Assembly: GCA_963514095.1 (NCBI GenBank)
Contig: OY741283.1
Coordinates: 6,920,906 to 6,984,905 of the forward strand
DNA length: 64,000 nucleotides
Source: Eutrigla gurnardus
Lineage: Eukaryota; Chordata; Actinopteri; Perciformes; Triglidae
Direction of reading: 5' to 3'
Shown piece by piece: positions 46,401 to 58,600 of this stretch. Within the stretch, counting starts at the first letter, position 1, and every line of letters starts with the position of its first letter. Made by a program: the position numbers and the translations under genes. Below the pieces are notes generated by a model. The model did not search any database, was not told the origin of the DNA, and saw only the letters and a list, made by a program, of their open reading frames with translations.

Positions 46401-49400
46401 GGCCGTCTCATTCTGTCCCAGCTGAAGGAAGCCACTCAGTCGCACCAGGTGGACAGTCAGGGGGTCAACGCCAACAAACCCACCTACTTCAACAGTTACG
46501 GCACAAGCAGCAGTGCTGGAGTCCTCAAGGCCGGATCCTCGCCCAGTATGTACACGGCTCACATTGAAAACTTGTCGGAGAATCCGTTTTATGCATGTTT
46601 TATGTGTGGTTGGAATATTACAAAATGGGCACAAACTGTTGGAAATTAATTGCTTGTTGTTTTCTTTATCTTCCAGGAAAGGTTAACTCTCCTCGCAGGG
46701 TGGTTTCCTCTCCCAGGAAACATCCCCAGTCCCCAAGAGGTGCAAAAAGAGGAAGCCTGGCTCCCACCTCTTTAGCCAACTTCTTCAAAATGGGTCGACC
46801 CACCAACAAGGAGACACCTAACGCTAAACAGAATGAACAAACAGGTTAATTTCACCTTCAAATGTATCAGTTGTTTACAGATATGATGAGCTTTTATCGG
46901 TGCTTTAATGATAATATTTTTTCTCACTCCCTCATCTGTTTATGTAGCGACTTCCAAGAAAGTCATAAAAGCAAACGAGTGTGCGAATAAGCATACAGAC
47001 CCCGCAATCAAATCACCAACAACTACCACCCCTAAAGAGAAGAACAATGAAGAACAGAGCAAGAAGACGGCGATCTCGCTCATCCTGTTTGAAGAAGTGG
47101 ATGTTATTTTTGATGATGACTCAGGGTTCCTAGCAGCCATCAAGACATTTATGACCACCACGAAGAGACCAGTCATCCTCACTACCAGCGGTGAGTAGGA
47201 GAAGTGAGGTCAAATGTCTTAACAGTTTGGTCTGTGTTGAGTCTTTTGAGTGTAAATCCAATCCCTGCACATTTTATAGATCCTGCTTTCAGCACCATGT
47301 TTGATGGCAACTTTGAAGAGATCCTTTTCAAAACGCCGTCAGTGGTGAGTGGCTGATTTATTAACGCACAATGTGATCTTGATCTTTTGATGCTAATCAA
47401 GCGGGAGCGAGCTCAGTAATCAAAAATTTAATTTTCCGTTGTCCTTCTCTCCCTGGTACAGTTGGATGTGGGCAGTTTCCTGCGGCTGTTGTGTCTGACG
47501 GAGGACACGAGGACAGACCTGCTGGACATCAGCTCTCTGCTCGTTCTCAATGGATGTGACATTCGGCAGAGTTTACTGCAGCTTCAGTTCTGGACTCGGA
47601 GTGCAGGAGGCCGTCGTGTAACCAGGCCGTTGGCGAACACTGACAAAAATGGTACGGTGATGATCTGGAGGAAACTCAATAAAATACGTGTTGTATTATT
47701 ATTATTATAAAAAAATACCCTTTTAACCTAATTCCTAATTCCCTCTCGTTTCCATTAAAAGCTGAACTGAAGCCAGAGACTGAAGAGGTAGCAGGCATGA
47801 CTGCGTGTGCAGCGACTGTCCCATCCACTCTCCCTCCCTGTGACACCGGCTGCACTGAAAGCATGCTCGGCCTGCTGAATGTTGAACCTAACGGAGACAT
47901 TTGGGAGCTGCTCAGGGTAAAATCTTTATTTGCCACATTGCTTAGACTAAGAATGGGTAACAAAGTGAGGTCTGAAATAATGTTACCGACCAATGACCTC
48001 CTTATGATTGCTTCAGTGTGATCACAATGTTAATGTCTATTGTACTTGATTGACCGGGTCTGTGTTTTTATCAGAGCCAGAGTCCAGCGAAGGAGACGTT
48101 ATGCTGGGAGCTGCTGGCAAACAGTAAGCGACGAGGAGTGGATCTGCTCTACTCCAACTTGGAGTCACTCTTACCTCTACCACTCACGCGGTTGACGACT
48201 TCTACCCAGAAGCCAGAGCGATCTGCTTCTGCATCACAGGACCATCCTCCTGTCAATCTAAAAGAGCTGCCGTCCCATGCCAGGTTACTACATACGGCAG
48301 AGTCGGCGGATTGCTCGGACGACGGCAGTCCAATTAAAATGTCCAACAGAATGAGGAAAAGCAAGAAGCGGCACGGTCTACCCGACCAGGGTGGACTGGA
48401 CTCTGACTCGGATTCAGAAGACAGTTTCCTGTCTCTCTGCAAGCCGCAGAGCGCTCCTCAGGCAAAGGAGGAAGGCAAAGGGAGTTTAGTTTCAGAGACG
48501 GTGAAGAGGAGGCCGCTGACTCCTGAGGAGCGGGTAAAGAGTCTGCCAGTCTCCCAGTGTCTAGAATCAATAGCTGACTTTTTTGACGACATGTCGTACA
48601 TGGACTCCTTGCTCGTTCATCCAGAGGGGGCTGACGATCTGAGAAGACCAGTCAGCGCAGTGTTGAAAGACGGGATGACCGATGAGTCGAGGGTTGAGAC
48701 TGACAGAGGGAGCTGTGTAAGAGTAGAGCACATCTTGGAGATCCCGGCCGCCGTGGAGTCTCTGAGCTTCCACAAGTGTCGGGTGTCGGTCGCGGAGGCC
48801 TGGAACAAAGTCCAACGACTAGACGGCGAGGTGGGGAAGGAGGCTGCAGCAGAACTCTCCCTGCCCGTGGCTGCCACACATGAGGGTTACAGCTTCACTC
48901 AGGACGGCCCCTGTCAACCACAGTGAGTCCTGTCTTTCTTTACACCTTGGTTTATTACAACATGAATGTAATTCTGTAGCCCAGTCAGCATCATAATTCC
49001 AAGCCTGACCAGTTAAACCAGTTCAAATAAAGGAAATGTGAATTAATATGTTCCAGGCTGGTCCAACGGAGGAGGAAAGTGATGGAGAGTCTGCTGTTCA
49101 GAGGAGTGTGTGGTACTCTGGGCAACAGACCAGCAGCTGCTCTGGACTACCTGCCAGCCCTTCGCACCATCTGCAGATCAGAGCAGCTTAAGGAGCAGGG
49201 CAAGGTCAAACGAAGGTTAGCGTGCAGAAACCTCACAGAATGCACACCAAGCACACATTGTAATTGTATGGAAGAAGCTGTGCATGCATGCCATTCCTAT
49301 AAATGTCTTCTGAATTGAGTCCTCAGAAAACTGAGCTGTTTTCCCCCTCCTTCCAGGTTCCTGCACTACCTAGATGCGATCCACCTGGGTCTTGAAAAGA

Positions 49401-49435
49401 GCACCCTACAGCACCTTGCTGAAGACTTCCCCTGA
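40437..49435 (+). CDS. atad5: ATAD5 (ELG1) PCNA-unloading AAA+ ATPase, complete CDS
   Basis: ATAD5 is the large subunit of the alternative clamp unloader with RFC2-5. It removes PCNA from DNA after replication and recruits USP1-UAF1. Exons: 40437-40487, 40594-42395, 42848-42929, 43054-43212, 43522-43648, 43735-43986, 44249-44397, 44509-44659, 44814-45131, 45706-45802, 45963-46045, 46144-46280, 46368-46545, 46677-46844, 46948-47190, 47280-47344, 47462-47651, 47762-47916, 48075-48922, 49057-49215, 49357-49435. They total 1830 codons in frame (human 1844). The start MAGVVAMA matches the human start. The disordered N-terminus has two PIP-like cores (KTITNYFSP, NNITDYFSR) and an acidic repeat. Exon 45706 begins the conserved EDVLWTEKYQP. 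Walker A is GPTGIGKT (46218-46241), and Walker B is LILFEEVDVIF. The C-terminus matches the family end (RFLHYLDAIHL, LAEDFP). Confidence 0.95.
42256..42279 (+). repeat. atad5: (GCT)8 polyalanine tract in atad5
   Basis: Eight GCT codons plus one GCC encode nine alanines in the disordered N-terminal half, between basic segments. Such tracts often vary in length. Confidence 0.9.
43483..43498. repeat. C16 homopolymer in atad5 intron
   Basis: Sixteen consecutive C bases lie 23 bases before the acceptor of the exon at 43522. The length is prone to sequencing error, and the opposite strand could form a G-quadruplex. Confidence 0.85.
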
Positions 49436-50215
49436 ACGTGAGAGGAGATCAGACGTGTCGTCATGATCACACAGCCTTAAACAATTAATACCCTTCGAGT
49501 GGTCACACTGCTATTGAATTGGAAGAAGCAATACGTTTTACAGGCTGTGTTGTGACACGAGGATGAATAGTCGGGCATCAACAACCACATGCATCGCTGT
49601 CGTCTTTGGTCTGTTTATGATCGCGACCTCGGCATGAGATGAGGTGGCTAGCTGGTCAGAGGTGAGCGCACAAAGGACTGTCTGGTGAAGTTTACACTCG
49701 TCACTCTCACCTTACTGAGGGAAAGCTAAATAACCTCAAATGCTGTCTAATTCAGCACGTCTTGTGGCGCTTTCTCAGAATGCACTAAAGGTTTCTACTT
49801 TATATGATTCTCGTAATATTAAGCTGTCGGTTTTTTTCCCTTGTACAGTAGTGTTTTATACATTGAATCCATGATTTGTATCTTGAAAAGTGTTTTATTT
49901 CTAGTAGAATTGTCTTTTGAGGAGTAAGTATGAGTCAGTAATGATTTGTAAGAGATTAACATGTAAAATAGAATTTGTAAAGGCTGTGTAAAGTGACATT
50001 CTCTACACAAAGTACTGTTCGTGCACTCAGGATCTCCTTCATAAAAGGCTGCTGAAGCTTTATTTTTCAGCCCTACATCACAGTCACATTCCTCACAGTG
50101 ATTTTTTTTTTTTATTATCGTTGATTTTTCCAGCCATAAATATGTACACATTACTCACTGGGTTTTTTTGTTGTGACAGAAATAAAGGTTTGTAACAACT
50201 CAATAAAGATATTAT
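49436..50215 (+). other. atad5: atad5 3' UTR
   Basis: Non-coding sequence after the stop, with AATAAA signals at 50181-50186 and 50202-50207 close together. Cleavage near 50215-50225 is likely, only about 350 bases before the adap2 start. Confidence 0.7.
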
Positions 50216-50329
50216 CTATCTCTGTGTGTGCTTAAATACAGTGTAATTACGCTTGTACATGCCGTCACCAATGCACAGTGGGTAGACCGGTTTCAGCTGA
50301 GTTTGTAATGTATTTGGGAGGGAGGTCAT

Positions 50330-50575
50330 CAAGGGACGCCCCTCCCCTCCCCCTCTGATTGTTCCCACTGCGCAGCTGACGCGCGCAGGAGGAGGCTGCC
50401 GCTCTGTTGTAACATCCACAACTCCCAACCTGTCGCAAGTTCCAGTTTTTATATTGCCGGTTGCGTTTCGCCACGTGTGGAGGGGGGAAAAAACACGATG
50501 TGACCATCATGTTTGGTTCGGACAGCGGGGATTCTTCATCGTCTCAGAAAAGGACGTGACTTTTTTTTTTCCGGG
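50330..50575 (+). promoter_or_regulatory. adap2: adap2 promoter and 5' UTR
   Basis: GC-rich sequence with several GGGAGG/CCCTCC boxes just upstream of the adap2 ATG. A T-run ends at ccggg before ATG (50576). It lies only about 100-350 bases from the end of atad5. Confidence 0.5.
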
Positions 50576-53500
50576 ATGGCAAATCACGAGCGAAACAAGA
50601 AGATGTTGCTGGAACTGTTGAAGCGGCCGATCAACAACCGGTGCGCCGACTGCGGAGCGGCTGGTGAGCAACACGTCACTCCACTGTTCACCCGGCTCCA
50701 TGCATCTGTTTAAGCCCTTTTCTAAAACTTGAATGTGTCCATGTGTTACACATGGCCAAGAGGCATTATTTGGTTATATATATAAATATATTTTAATAGG
50801 CAGTTTAAGAGTTTATTTATGAAGCTCTTCGATTTCAGATGAATGATCGTCATTTTGTCAAACAAACAAAGCAGGATTATCAACCCAGGAAAGGTTTGAT
50901 TTAGGTATTATTTCGAATGGGAAATTATAATACATTTGATTTCTTGGCGCCTTACAAAACATTAATAAAACATAAATAAACGCAACACATCAGTAGGAAA
51001 AGTTATATCAAGTTAAAACATTTAAATCAATACAATGAAGGTGGATATACTGAAAATTATGTAAGGTATGCACTCTAATGCATATCAACTAGTAAGTGTA
51101 AAGGGTTATTGTGTCAAAATGTAGTTTTAATAGGCTTTTGTACTCACTAGTGCATATTCCTAAATAGATTTGTTTATTCAAAGACACAAAACCTAACACT
51201 AATTTCTGCAGCATGGGAATACAAGGCACATGGAGTGGGGGGGAACAGGAGGGTTTAATTGTAAAGTGTGTAATTGAAATGCCGCCTCGTCTGCACACCT
51301 CAGGTCCAGACTGGGCCTCCTACAAGTTAGGTGTGTTTGTGTGTCTGAACTGCTCCGGCATCCATCGCAGCCTGTCCAGCCGGGTCAAATCCATCCAGCT
51401 GGACTTCTGGGAGGATGAGCTGGTGGAGGTATGTTCCTATTGTAATGGTAATACCATGTTAGTTCTCCAGGTGAAAGGTGTCTTTTGTCCATGTGTAATC
51501 TCCGTGTGTGTCTATTTTCTGGGACTTGGGAAGTTCATGAAAGCCAACGGCAATGCCAGCGCCCTGGGCTTGTATGAGAAAGCCGTTCCAGCGTACTACT
51601 ATCGGCCCCAGGAACATGACTGTGTGTAAGTATGTTTCCAGGATGAGGAAATTCCTCAGAAAATCATTTTTGTGCTATGATCACGCATGCCAACTGCTGA
51701 CATGACAATAAATAGACAGAAGTTCAACTGCAGAAGAGAAATACAGATGCATCCCTGCTGCTAAATCAAAGCTGAATAAATCATCTTCTTGTCGTGACAC
51801 TGCAGCTTGTGTTGACCTGTGTTCTTCCTGTTGTTTGCCTTTGAACTGCAGTGTCTTAAAAGAGCAGTGGATCCGGGCTAAATATGAAAGGAGGGAATTC
51901 ACAGGAGAAACCAAGTATCCACCACTTCCATACACCACAGGTGATGTTCTCTCTGTTCTCAGGCTGCAGGACACCAGCCTTTGTCAGTCTGTTGGCGTAA
52001 GGCTGATGTGGTTTTTTCATACACATGCAAGAAAAACCTGTTGCCTTTTGCATAACAATGCATCCAGGAAGTGAAAGCTGGCCAGATTGTCTTTTCGTAA
52101 CGTTTCTGTGACTAAAGCCTTCTCATTTGGAGGAAGACCTGTGTGAAGACAACCTCGGTAGATTTTCTTTGATTTTGATTCCAGGTTTCTATGAAGGGAT
52201 GCTGTGGAAGAAAGGGAGAGACAACACACAATTTCTGAAAAGGAAGTTCGTCCTGTCGGAGAGAGAATTTACCCTGACTTACTACAACAAGGAAAATGTG
52301 AGTTCCCCGAAGCGCCAAAATAATTGTAGTGCACTGAGCTTGTGCCAAGAGGCCGAGAAACTGTTTGGCAAACTGAGAACCGTTCCAAGCGACGTGCTGC
52401 ACACGTGACAGGCATTTATTGCAAATAATAATAATAATACACAATTAATAAATGATGAAGCCTCAATGATTCCTGCAAGTTTACTTTCGCATACAACGGA
52501 AATCAAACCATTTAAAGACTACAAGATGTGGATATGAACTGTGAGGCACAGAGGTGCTTTGAGCTAAATGATAATCAGCATGCAAAGCTCCCAGCATGGG
52601 GATTTTTAGTAGGAATAATGTTTACCATATTCACCACCCCAGTTTTATGTGTCCGCATTTGCTAATTAACATGACGCCTAATTGATGGGAATGTCCTCAG
52701 TTTTGCAAATATTCAAAGTATTGAAATCTGTATCTGATGATGGAGCTGGAGGAAAGGTCCGGGGATCATCAAAGTTATAACGAGCTAACTGAACTCTCTT
52801 TTGCATCCTGTCCACAAACTCTGGAACTCAGGAGTCCAAGGGCCCTAAAGCTGTAATCGCCGTCAAGGACCTCAACGCCACCTTTCAACCGGAGAAGATT
52901 GGCCATCCCCACGGGCTGCAGATCTCCTACCAAGACAACGATCACACCAGGAACCTCTATGTTTATCACGGGAGTCCTGAGGTGGGACTGCATGATCATC
53001 ACCAAGTCGTATGATTGTCATGCTGTAGGGCTGTGGAGAAGCTCAGGCTCTCTTCTTCTGCTCTAGGAAATAGTGACGTGGTACAACGCCATTCGTGCTG
53101 CTCGCTATGCATACCTGAAGACAGCATACCCGACTGGAAGCAACGAAGAGGTGGGCAATCAAACCGTGTCAAAACTGGAACGACAGAACGCTTTCTAGGC
53201 GTTTCACGACACTTGCAGTGGTCATCGGCAGTAAGAACTGTTTCGCTTTTATGTTTTAAAGCTTAACACCTGCGTGTCTTTGCACTTCTTTGTCAGCTGA
53301 TACCAAAAATAACAAGAAACTACCTCAAAGAGGGGTACATGGAGAAGACGGGGCCATTGGTGAGTTATTAAACAAGAAAGAGTTTGACATATGCATGTTT
53401 GAATATGATTTATTATCCAAACCTCAACCGCTAATTTGCATGCAACAAGGCCAGCATAGTTCTTTGAGTGTGTTTCTGTTCCTCTATTCAAACACACTTC

Positions 53501-54343
53501 AATTATATTTTTTGTGAGAACAGGTTTTGATTTGATAGATGGAGGATAGAGAGTTGTGTTCAAATGTATACTTTTTCATGTGAAGCATTAAATGTTTTTT
53601 TTTTAACAGCAAAAAGAGCCGTTCAAAAGGAGATGGTTTACTTTGGACTCTCAAAACAGGAAGTTGTTCTACTTCAAAGGCCAACTGGTGAGGACTTCCC
53701 AGTACAACACACACAACGCTTGCACAGTGCACGTGTGAATGTTTGTCAAGCACTTTATATCTGAACGTGTGCATGTGTTTCATTCTTGCGAGCGTAGGAT
53801 GCAGAGGAGTTAGGGGTAATTTTCATCGGCACGGAGAACAAAGGTTACTCCGTGAAGGTGTACGTCCCAAAGCACGCTCGGGGAAACAAGTGGAAGTGTG
53901 GCGTTATGGTGGAGACGCCCGAGCGTCAGTTTGTCTTCATGTGTGAGCAGGAGAGGGAGCAGAGAGAGTGGCTGGACGCCCTCAGACAGGTCCTGTCCAG
54001 GCCCATGACACCCCAGGATTATACCAGTAAGTAAGGCTGGAAAATACTGCCAACACATCACGGATATGTAAATGCTTTCTAATATTAGCACACAAAAAAA
54101 GCACATGCAAATCGGGTGGATGAGAGGATGAACCCATAAAACCTCTTATTTTCCACATTAAAATCCCTATGTGTTATAGGTTGAACATTCCTTGAATTTT
54201 AAGTTTTAAAGTAACATTAAGTCTATATAATTTTTATATTTCTGTTGATATGCTCACAAGATCCATGCCACCATAATCATTTTATTCATTTTTTATTCTT
54301 GTTTGCCCTCCCAGTTGAAGCCAACATCAAGTATAAAAGATGA
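50576..54343 (+). CDS. adap2: ADAP2 (centaurin-alpha 2): ArfGAP with dual PH domains, complete CDS
   Basis: ADAP2 is a GTPase-activating protein for Arf6 that binds phosphoinositides at the plasma membrane. Exons: 50576-50663, 51304-51428, 51534-51625, 51852-51940, 52185-52297, 52832-52981, 53067-53150, 53297-53359, 53610-53687, 53798-54026, 54315-54343. They give 379 aa (human ADAP2 381). The ArfGAP zinc finger is formed by CADC and CLNC, followed by GIHRSL with the catalytic Arg. PH1 begins at GFYEGMLWKKGRDNTQFLKR. PH2 begins at YLKEGYMEKTGP and ends at REWLDALRQVLSRP. The order and size exclude larger ArfGAP families. ADAP1 is the closest alternative, but adjacency to atad5 as in human 17q11.2 supports ADAP2. 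Confidence 0.94.
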
Positions 54344-54408
54344 ACTACAGAGAGGTGTGTCAACGGGATGACGGGGAGACGACTGCAGCTATGGAAAACA
54401 CGAGTGAC

Positions 54409-54598
54409 CAGTGGTGTAGTGGTAGTTGATGAGGTGGGTGTACTGCTAGGTAGATGGGTAGGTTACAGAGGAGGAAGTGGGTATACTCTCCCATATATTC
54501 CAATGGCTTTCTGGCTGATAGGTGGGTATACTGTAAACCACCAGAAAAAGAAGTGGGTATACCCCGTATACCTGCGTATACCCTCCACTACACCACTG
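54409..54598. mobile_element. 190-bp hAT-like MITE
   Basis: Perfect 14-bp terminal inverted repeats (CAGTGGTGTAGTGG at 54409-54422 and its complement at 54585-54598) are flanked by a perfect 8-bp target duplication CGAGTGAC (54401-54408 and 54599-54606). The 8-bp duplication and CAG ends indicate a hAT-type transposase acting in trans. The interior has no coding capacity and carries several GTGGGTATAC-like repeats. It sits in the adap2 3' UTR. Confidence 0.9.
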
Positions 54599-55668
54599 CG
54601 AGTGACTGAACTACTGCAGCAAAACCGTATCACTGTATCAGCACTGAATCCCATCCTTGTGTTGTAGTAATGCATCTCGACTGTGCTCCGCACCGCAGTG
54701 TGGATTCAAGACTCCCATCCAATTACATTAACTGACACTGATTCTGATGCTCAAGCTCAGACGTCGGATAATACTGCATTGGGATGTAAAATCTACTCTA
54801 TATATACACCCCTGACTCAACAACAGTAAATGTTGTAAATTAATGTTATCATATCATGCTTTAATATTGAACATGTTTCATGACACCATGACCTTAAAAA
54901 AAATAAATTGTAAGTGTGTGGTTTAATTTGAGATAATTTATATTCATATACTGTATAATAAAATGTGCACTATATTGTGAAACAAGGAGATTTAAATGTA
55001 TTTATTTTTTTAGAAAACATGACTTCAGGAACACTTGAACTTGATAAATCATGAATATGTTACTGCAATATGGCCTATAACTTTGGTGTAACATTTGCTT
55101 ATTATCATTATTATTATTATTAATATACATATTATCTGCTCAGTGAGTCAACATAAGATTGCTATTTTAATATATTATATTTTCCTTTTTTAATTATTTT
55201 TCGGAAACCCTTCACTAATGTCATCAGATGGAAGGAAACAATATATTGTTATTTACCGCTTGGCGCCAGAGAGCAGCATAACGCGTTTTAAAATTCCCGT
55301 TGAAGTTTGTCCTGCACGACTTGCTGTAGTTGCCGGGTGTTGGAGGTCGGGCATGCCCATGAAACATCCCCTGCGAACTGCTATGCGGGCGCCGAAAAGA
55401 GTGTGATTAACAGGACATAGCAGAGACATGTAACCCCAGCCCTTCTTTATATTGCATTTACCCCGAGTGGATCACACGCAAGCCGAGCAGAAGCGCGTAG
55501 GAAACACGGAGGAGCGCCGAAAACGGTCCGTCCGTTTTGTCCTACAAAGGCGCCGAGAGTTTGACAGCGGCAGGACTTCACTGCGCAGGCCTGACAGTTA
55601 GGAGCGGCAGCCGAAGGACTTCATGAGAGCATAAAGACTCCTTTCTGTCGAGGGAAGCGAGCTAAAAC
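54599..55668 (+). other. adap2 3' end and rhot1 promoter / 5' UTR
   Basis: AATAAA signals at about 54902 and 54957 mark likely adap2 3' ends. An A/T-rich gap follows. From about 55260 the sequence becomes GC-rich and contains the rhot1 promoter and 5' UTR. The ORF at 55218-55406 has no recognisable family and is not called. Confidence 0.55.
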
Positions 55669-58600
55669 ATGAGGAAGGACGTGAGGATACTACTTGTAGG
55701 GGAACGTAAGTCACGAGTGTCTTTAACCGCGAAGCCGCTCAACGGTTTATCAGCTAGCTAACATGCTAGTGAGGGAGCTAGAAGCTACAGCTAGCAGATG
55801 CACCCAGTGAATCTGACAATACACTAAGCACTGGGATTAAACATATTTATATATATTTGTATTGATATAGTGTGCTGTGAAATCCAACATGGTATATTAA
55901 TCATACACAGTCACTGTAATTTATCCAAAGGTTATGATGGGCTTTGGCTTCTGCCTGGTGCTCTCATGGTATCTCATGGTGCATGATACTCCATCACGAG
56001 CTTTTCCATGTACTGCCATGTCTCCATACTTAATACAGTACTTCTCATAACCACACACATCTGACGATGAGGCATGGCGAATTTCCCCCTGCTGTGAATT
56101 GTTTTGTAGACAAATGCCTCACAATTTAGAGGCTGTGAGTAGAAGGCATTTTTTTTTATTATTGATAATGACCTGAGCAATTATTCAGTTATTAAAATAG
56201 TTGCTGGTAAATGTCCTGGTAATTGACCAATTGTTCCAGCTCTAGCTGGCACAGAGATGCACTGTATGTTGAACAGGATTATGGGTAAATCTTTCCTCAG
56301 GACCCTGGAGCGAGGGCCGAATCGAGCTAAAGAGGCAGTAGATCCCATGTTAACTGTGTTTCACCTGGTGTGTTGTCTGTAAAGCATGTTGTCAATACTA
56401 TTTATAGTTCAGTCATAGCCACGCAGGTTGCCCTACATTGCCACATTAGGCAGGGTGGTACTGACTGTTCCTGAGAGAGTTGCAGCCAATGTTACATACC
56501 TACTCCAGTGTTGTGAAGTTCAGTACAGCTTGTTGGCTTACAGATAGCAGAAAGCCTGTCAAGACACTGGGGGGCTGCAGAGGTGCAGTTGAGGATTATC
56601 TTCATCATTCATTCATCTGACGAGCATTGCTGTGATGAATTGTTTGGCCTCCACACTGTTGTTAAATACAGACCACCATCCCAGAGAGCAAGTGGACATC
56701 ATGGGTTTTCTTTAATCAACAGTCAAAACTGATTATATTCAATTTACAATAATATACAATGGAGAAGCATCACATTTTATAAGGTGGAAACTGTGAATAT
56801 TTGGCATATCTGCTTGACAAATCACATAAGACATTCATTCATGACTTTAAAATGACTTTCCCCAACTTTGTATAACTGAATGTAACAAATACATACATAG
56901 ATAGACATTTACTCAATTGTAATGCATTTTAAAATGTATAATAAATCCCAGACCAGCATATTTTCAGAGATAAATAAGCTTCTTCCTGGTAATTCAAGTG
57001 GGAATGTGGTGGAATCATAATCTGTAAATTATAGAGTAGACTTCTATATTAAAAATGCACTCTCATTGAAATATTAGTAAGTAACGGTGCAACTCTATCC
57101 ATCGTGGTGTTGATCTCAGACTATGTTATTCCACACTGTATTGTGGCTTTGCTCTGTGCTGTAATTTAGTGAGTGCTCGTCTGAGAACTGTTGCACTTGG
57201 CTGCGGCTCTCAACCCTCTTCAGCAGCTCTTATCCGTGCCCTGTCACTTAACACATTTCCAAGACCACGCGATAAAAACTGTAGAGAGATCTCGTTTGTC
57301 AGTTAAAACACTGGTGTAATGCCGAATAGTAATAAAATGTTTTCCTTTGTCAACACAGCCAAGGTGGGGAAGACATCGCTGATAATGTCTCTGGTCAGTG
57401 AGGAGTTTCCTGATGAGGTATGTATCAACAGGCAATCAGAAGAAAGATGTGGTAGAATTCATAATCAAATCTCGCTGTCGCTCTCTCTCTCTTTCCTTTC
57501 TCTTTCTTTCTGTCTCTCTCTATCTGACTGTAGCTTACATTCTGTATATTATATTGTCCTATATAACAATAAAAAGTAACAGGATCTAGATGATGATGCT
57601 CATAAATAATGTAGTTAATTTGCTAAATTAGAAATATCCTCTGACAATAATTAAAAAAAAAAAAATCTCATATTGTGACATCGCTGATCCTAATTAAATA
57701 TATTTTAGATTTGGCTGTTATCTGATGATGTAAGAAGGTGGAAATAAAAGACTTGTGTAATATTTACTGAGGCTTGTTTTGTCAGACGTTTGGATCATTG
57801 TCTTCTGTCTTCCAGGTTCCTCTCCGAGCTGAGGAGATCACCATCCCAGCCGACGTCACCCCAGAGAGGGTGCCCACACATATCGTGGACTACTCGGGTA
57901 AGCACTCCTGCAAGATTGATATAATAAATTATCCCTACTTCTTATTAACAGGAATATAGTTGATTTGGTAACAGTTAGGCTTAATAACATGTAAAGGGCT
58001 GCACTGATGTGTCTTTTTGACACCGTTTTTAGAAGCAGAACAGTCAGATGAGCAGCTGTTCCAAGAAATATCAAAGGTTGGTTTCACCTAATTCTCACTC
58101 TCATCTGCTCTTGAATTGTCTGTATCCCATGCATTAATATTGCTATTTGACTTTCCAGGCAAATGTTATCTGCATAGTCTACTCCGTCAACAACAAGAAG
58201 TCCATTGAAAAGGTGAACATGGTTTCTCTCAGTTCTCTCTGTGTATGTGAAACAGGATGCTGTTATGCATATCGTCGTAATCTGAGAAAATTGATTTGTG
58301 AATGCTTGTGCGGCTGCAGTGATTGATGTCGTGCTTTACTCCCCTAGGTGACAAGCCATTGGATTCCCCTCATAAATGACAGAACGGACAAGGACAGCAG
58401 GTGTGTGTTCATGTCACTCACCAACAGATGCATGTTGTGTGTTTGTGTTGTGGTGGTGCTGCATCTAAAAGCTCCAAATCTGAGTGTTTCCTTATCACTT
58501 TATCAGCAAATGATTTACTTGATTAATTGTTTGGTCTGTAAATGCCAGAAAGTAGTGATACTCATATTATCCCAGGGTCCAAATGTCTTATTTTGTCCAA

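Noticed and set aside
55218..55406. 62-codon ORF before rhot1
   Set aside because: It lies in the GC-rich promoter area, with no family resemblance and no splice support.
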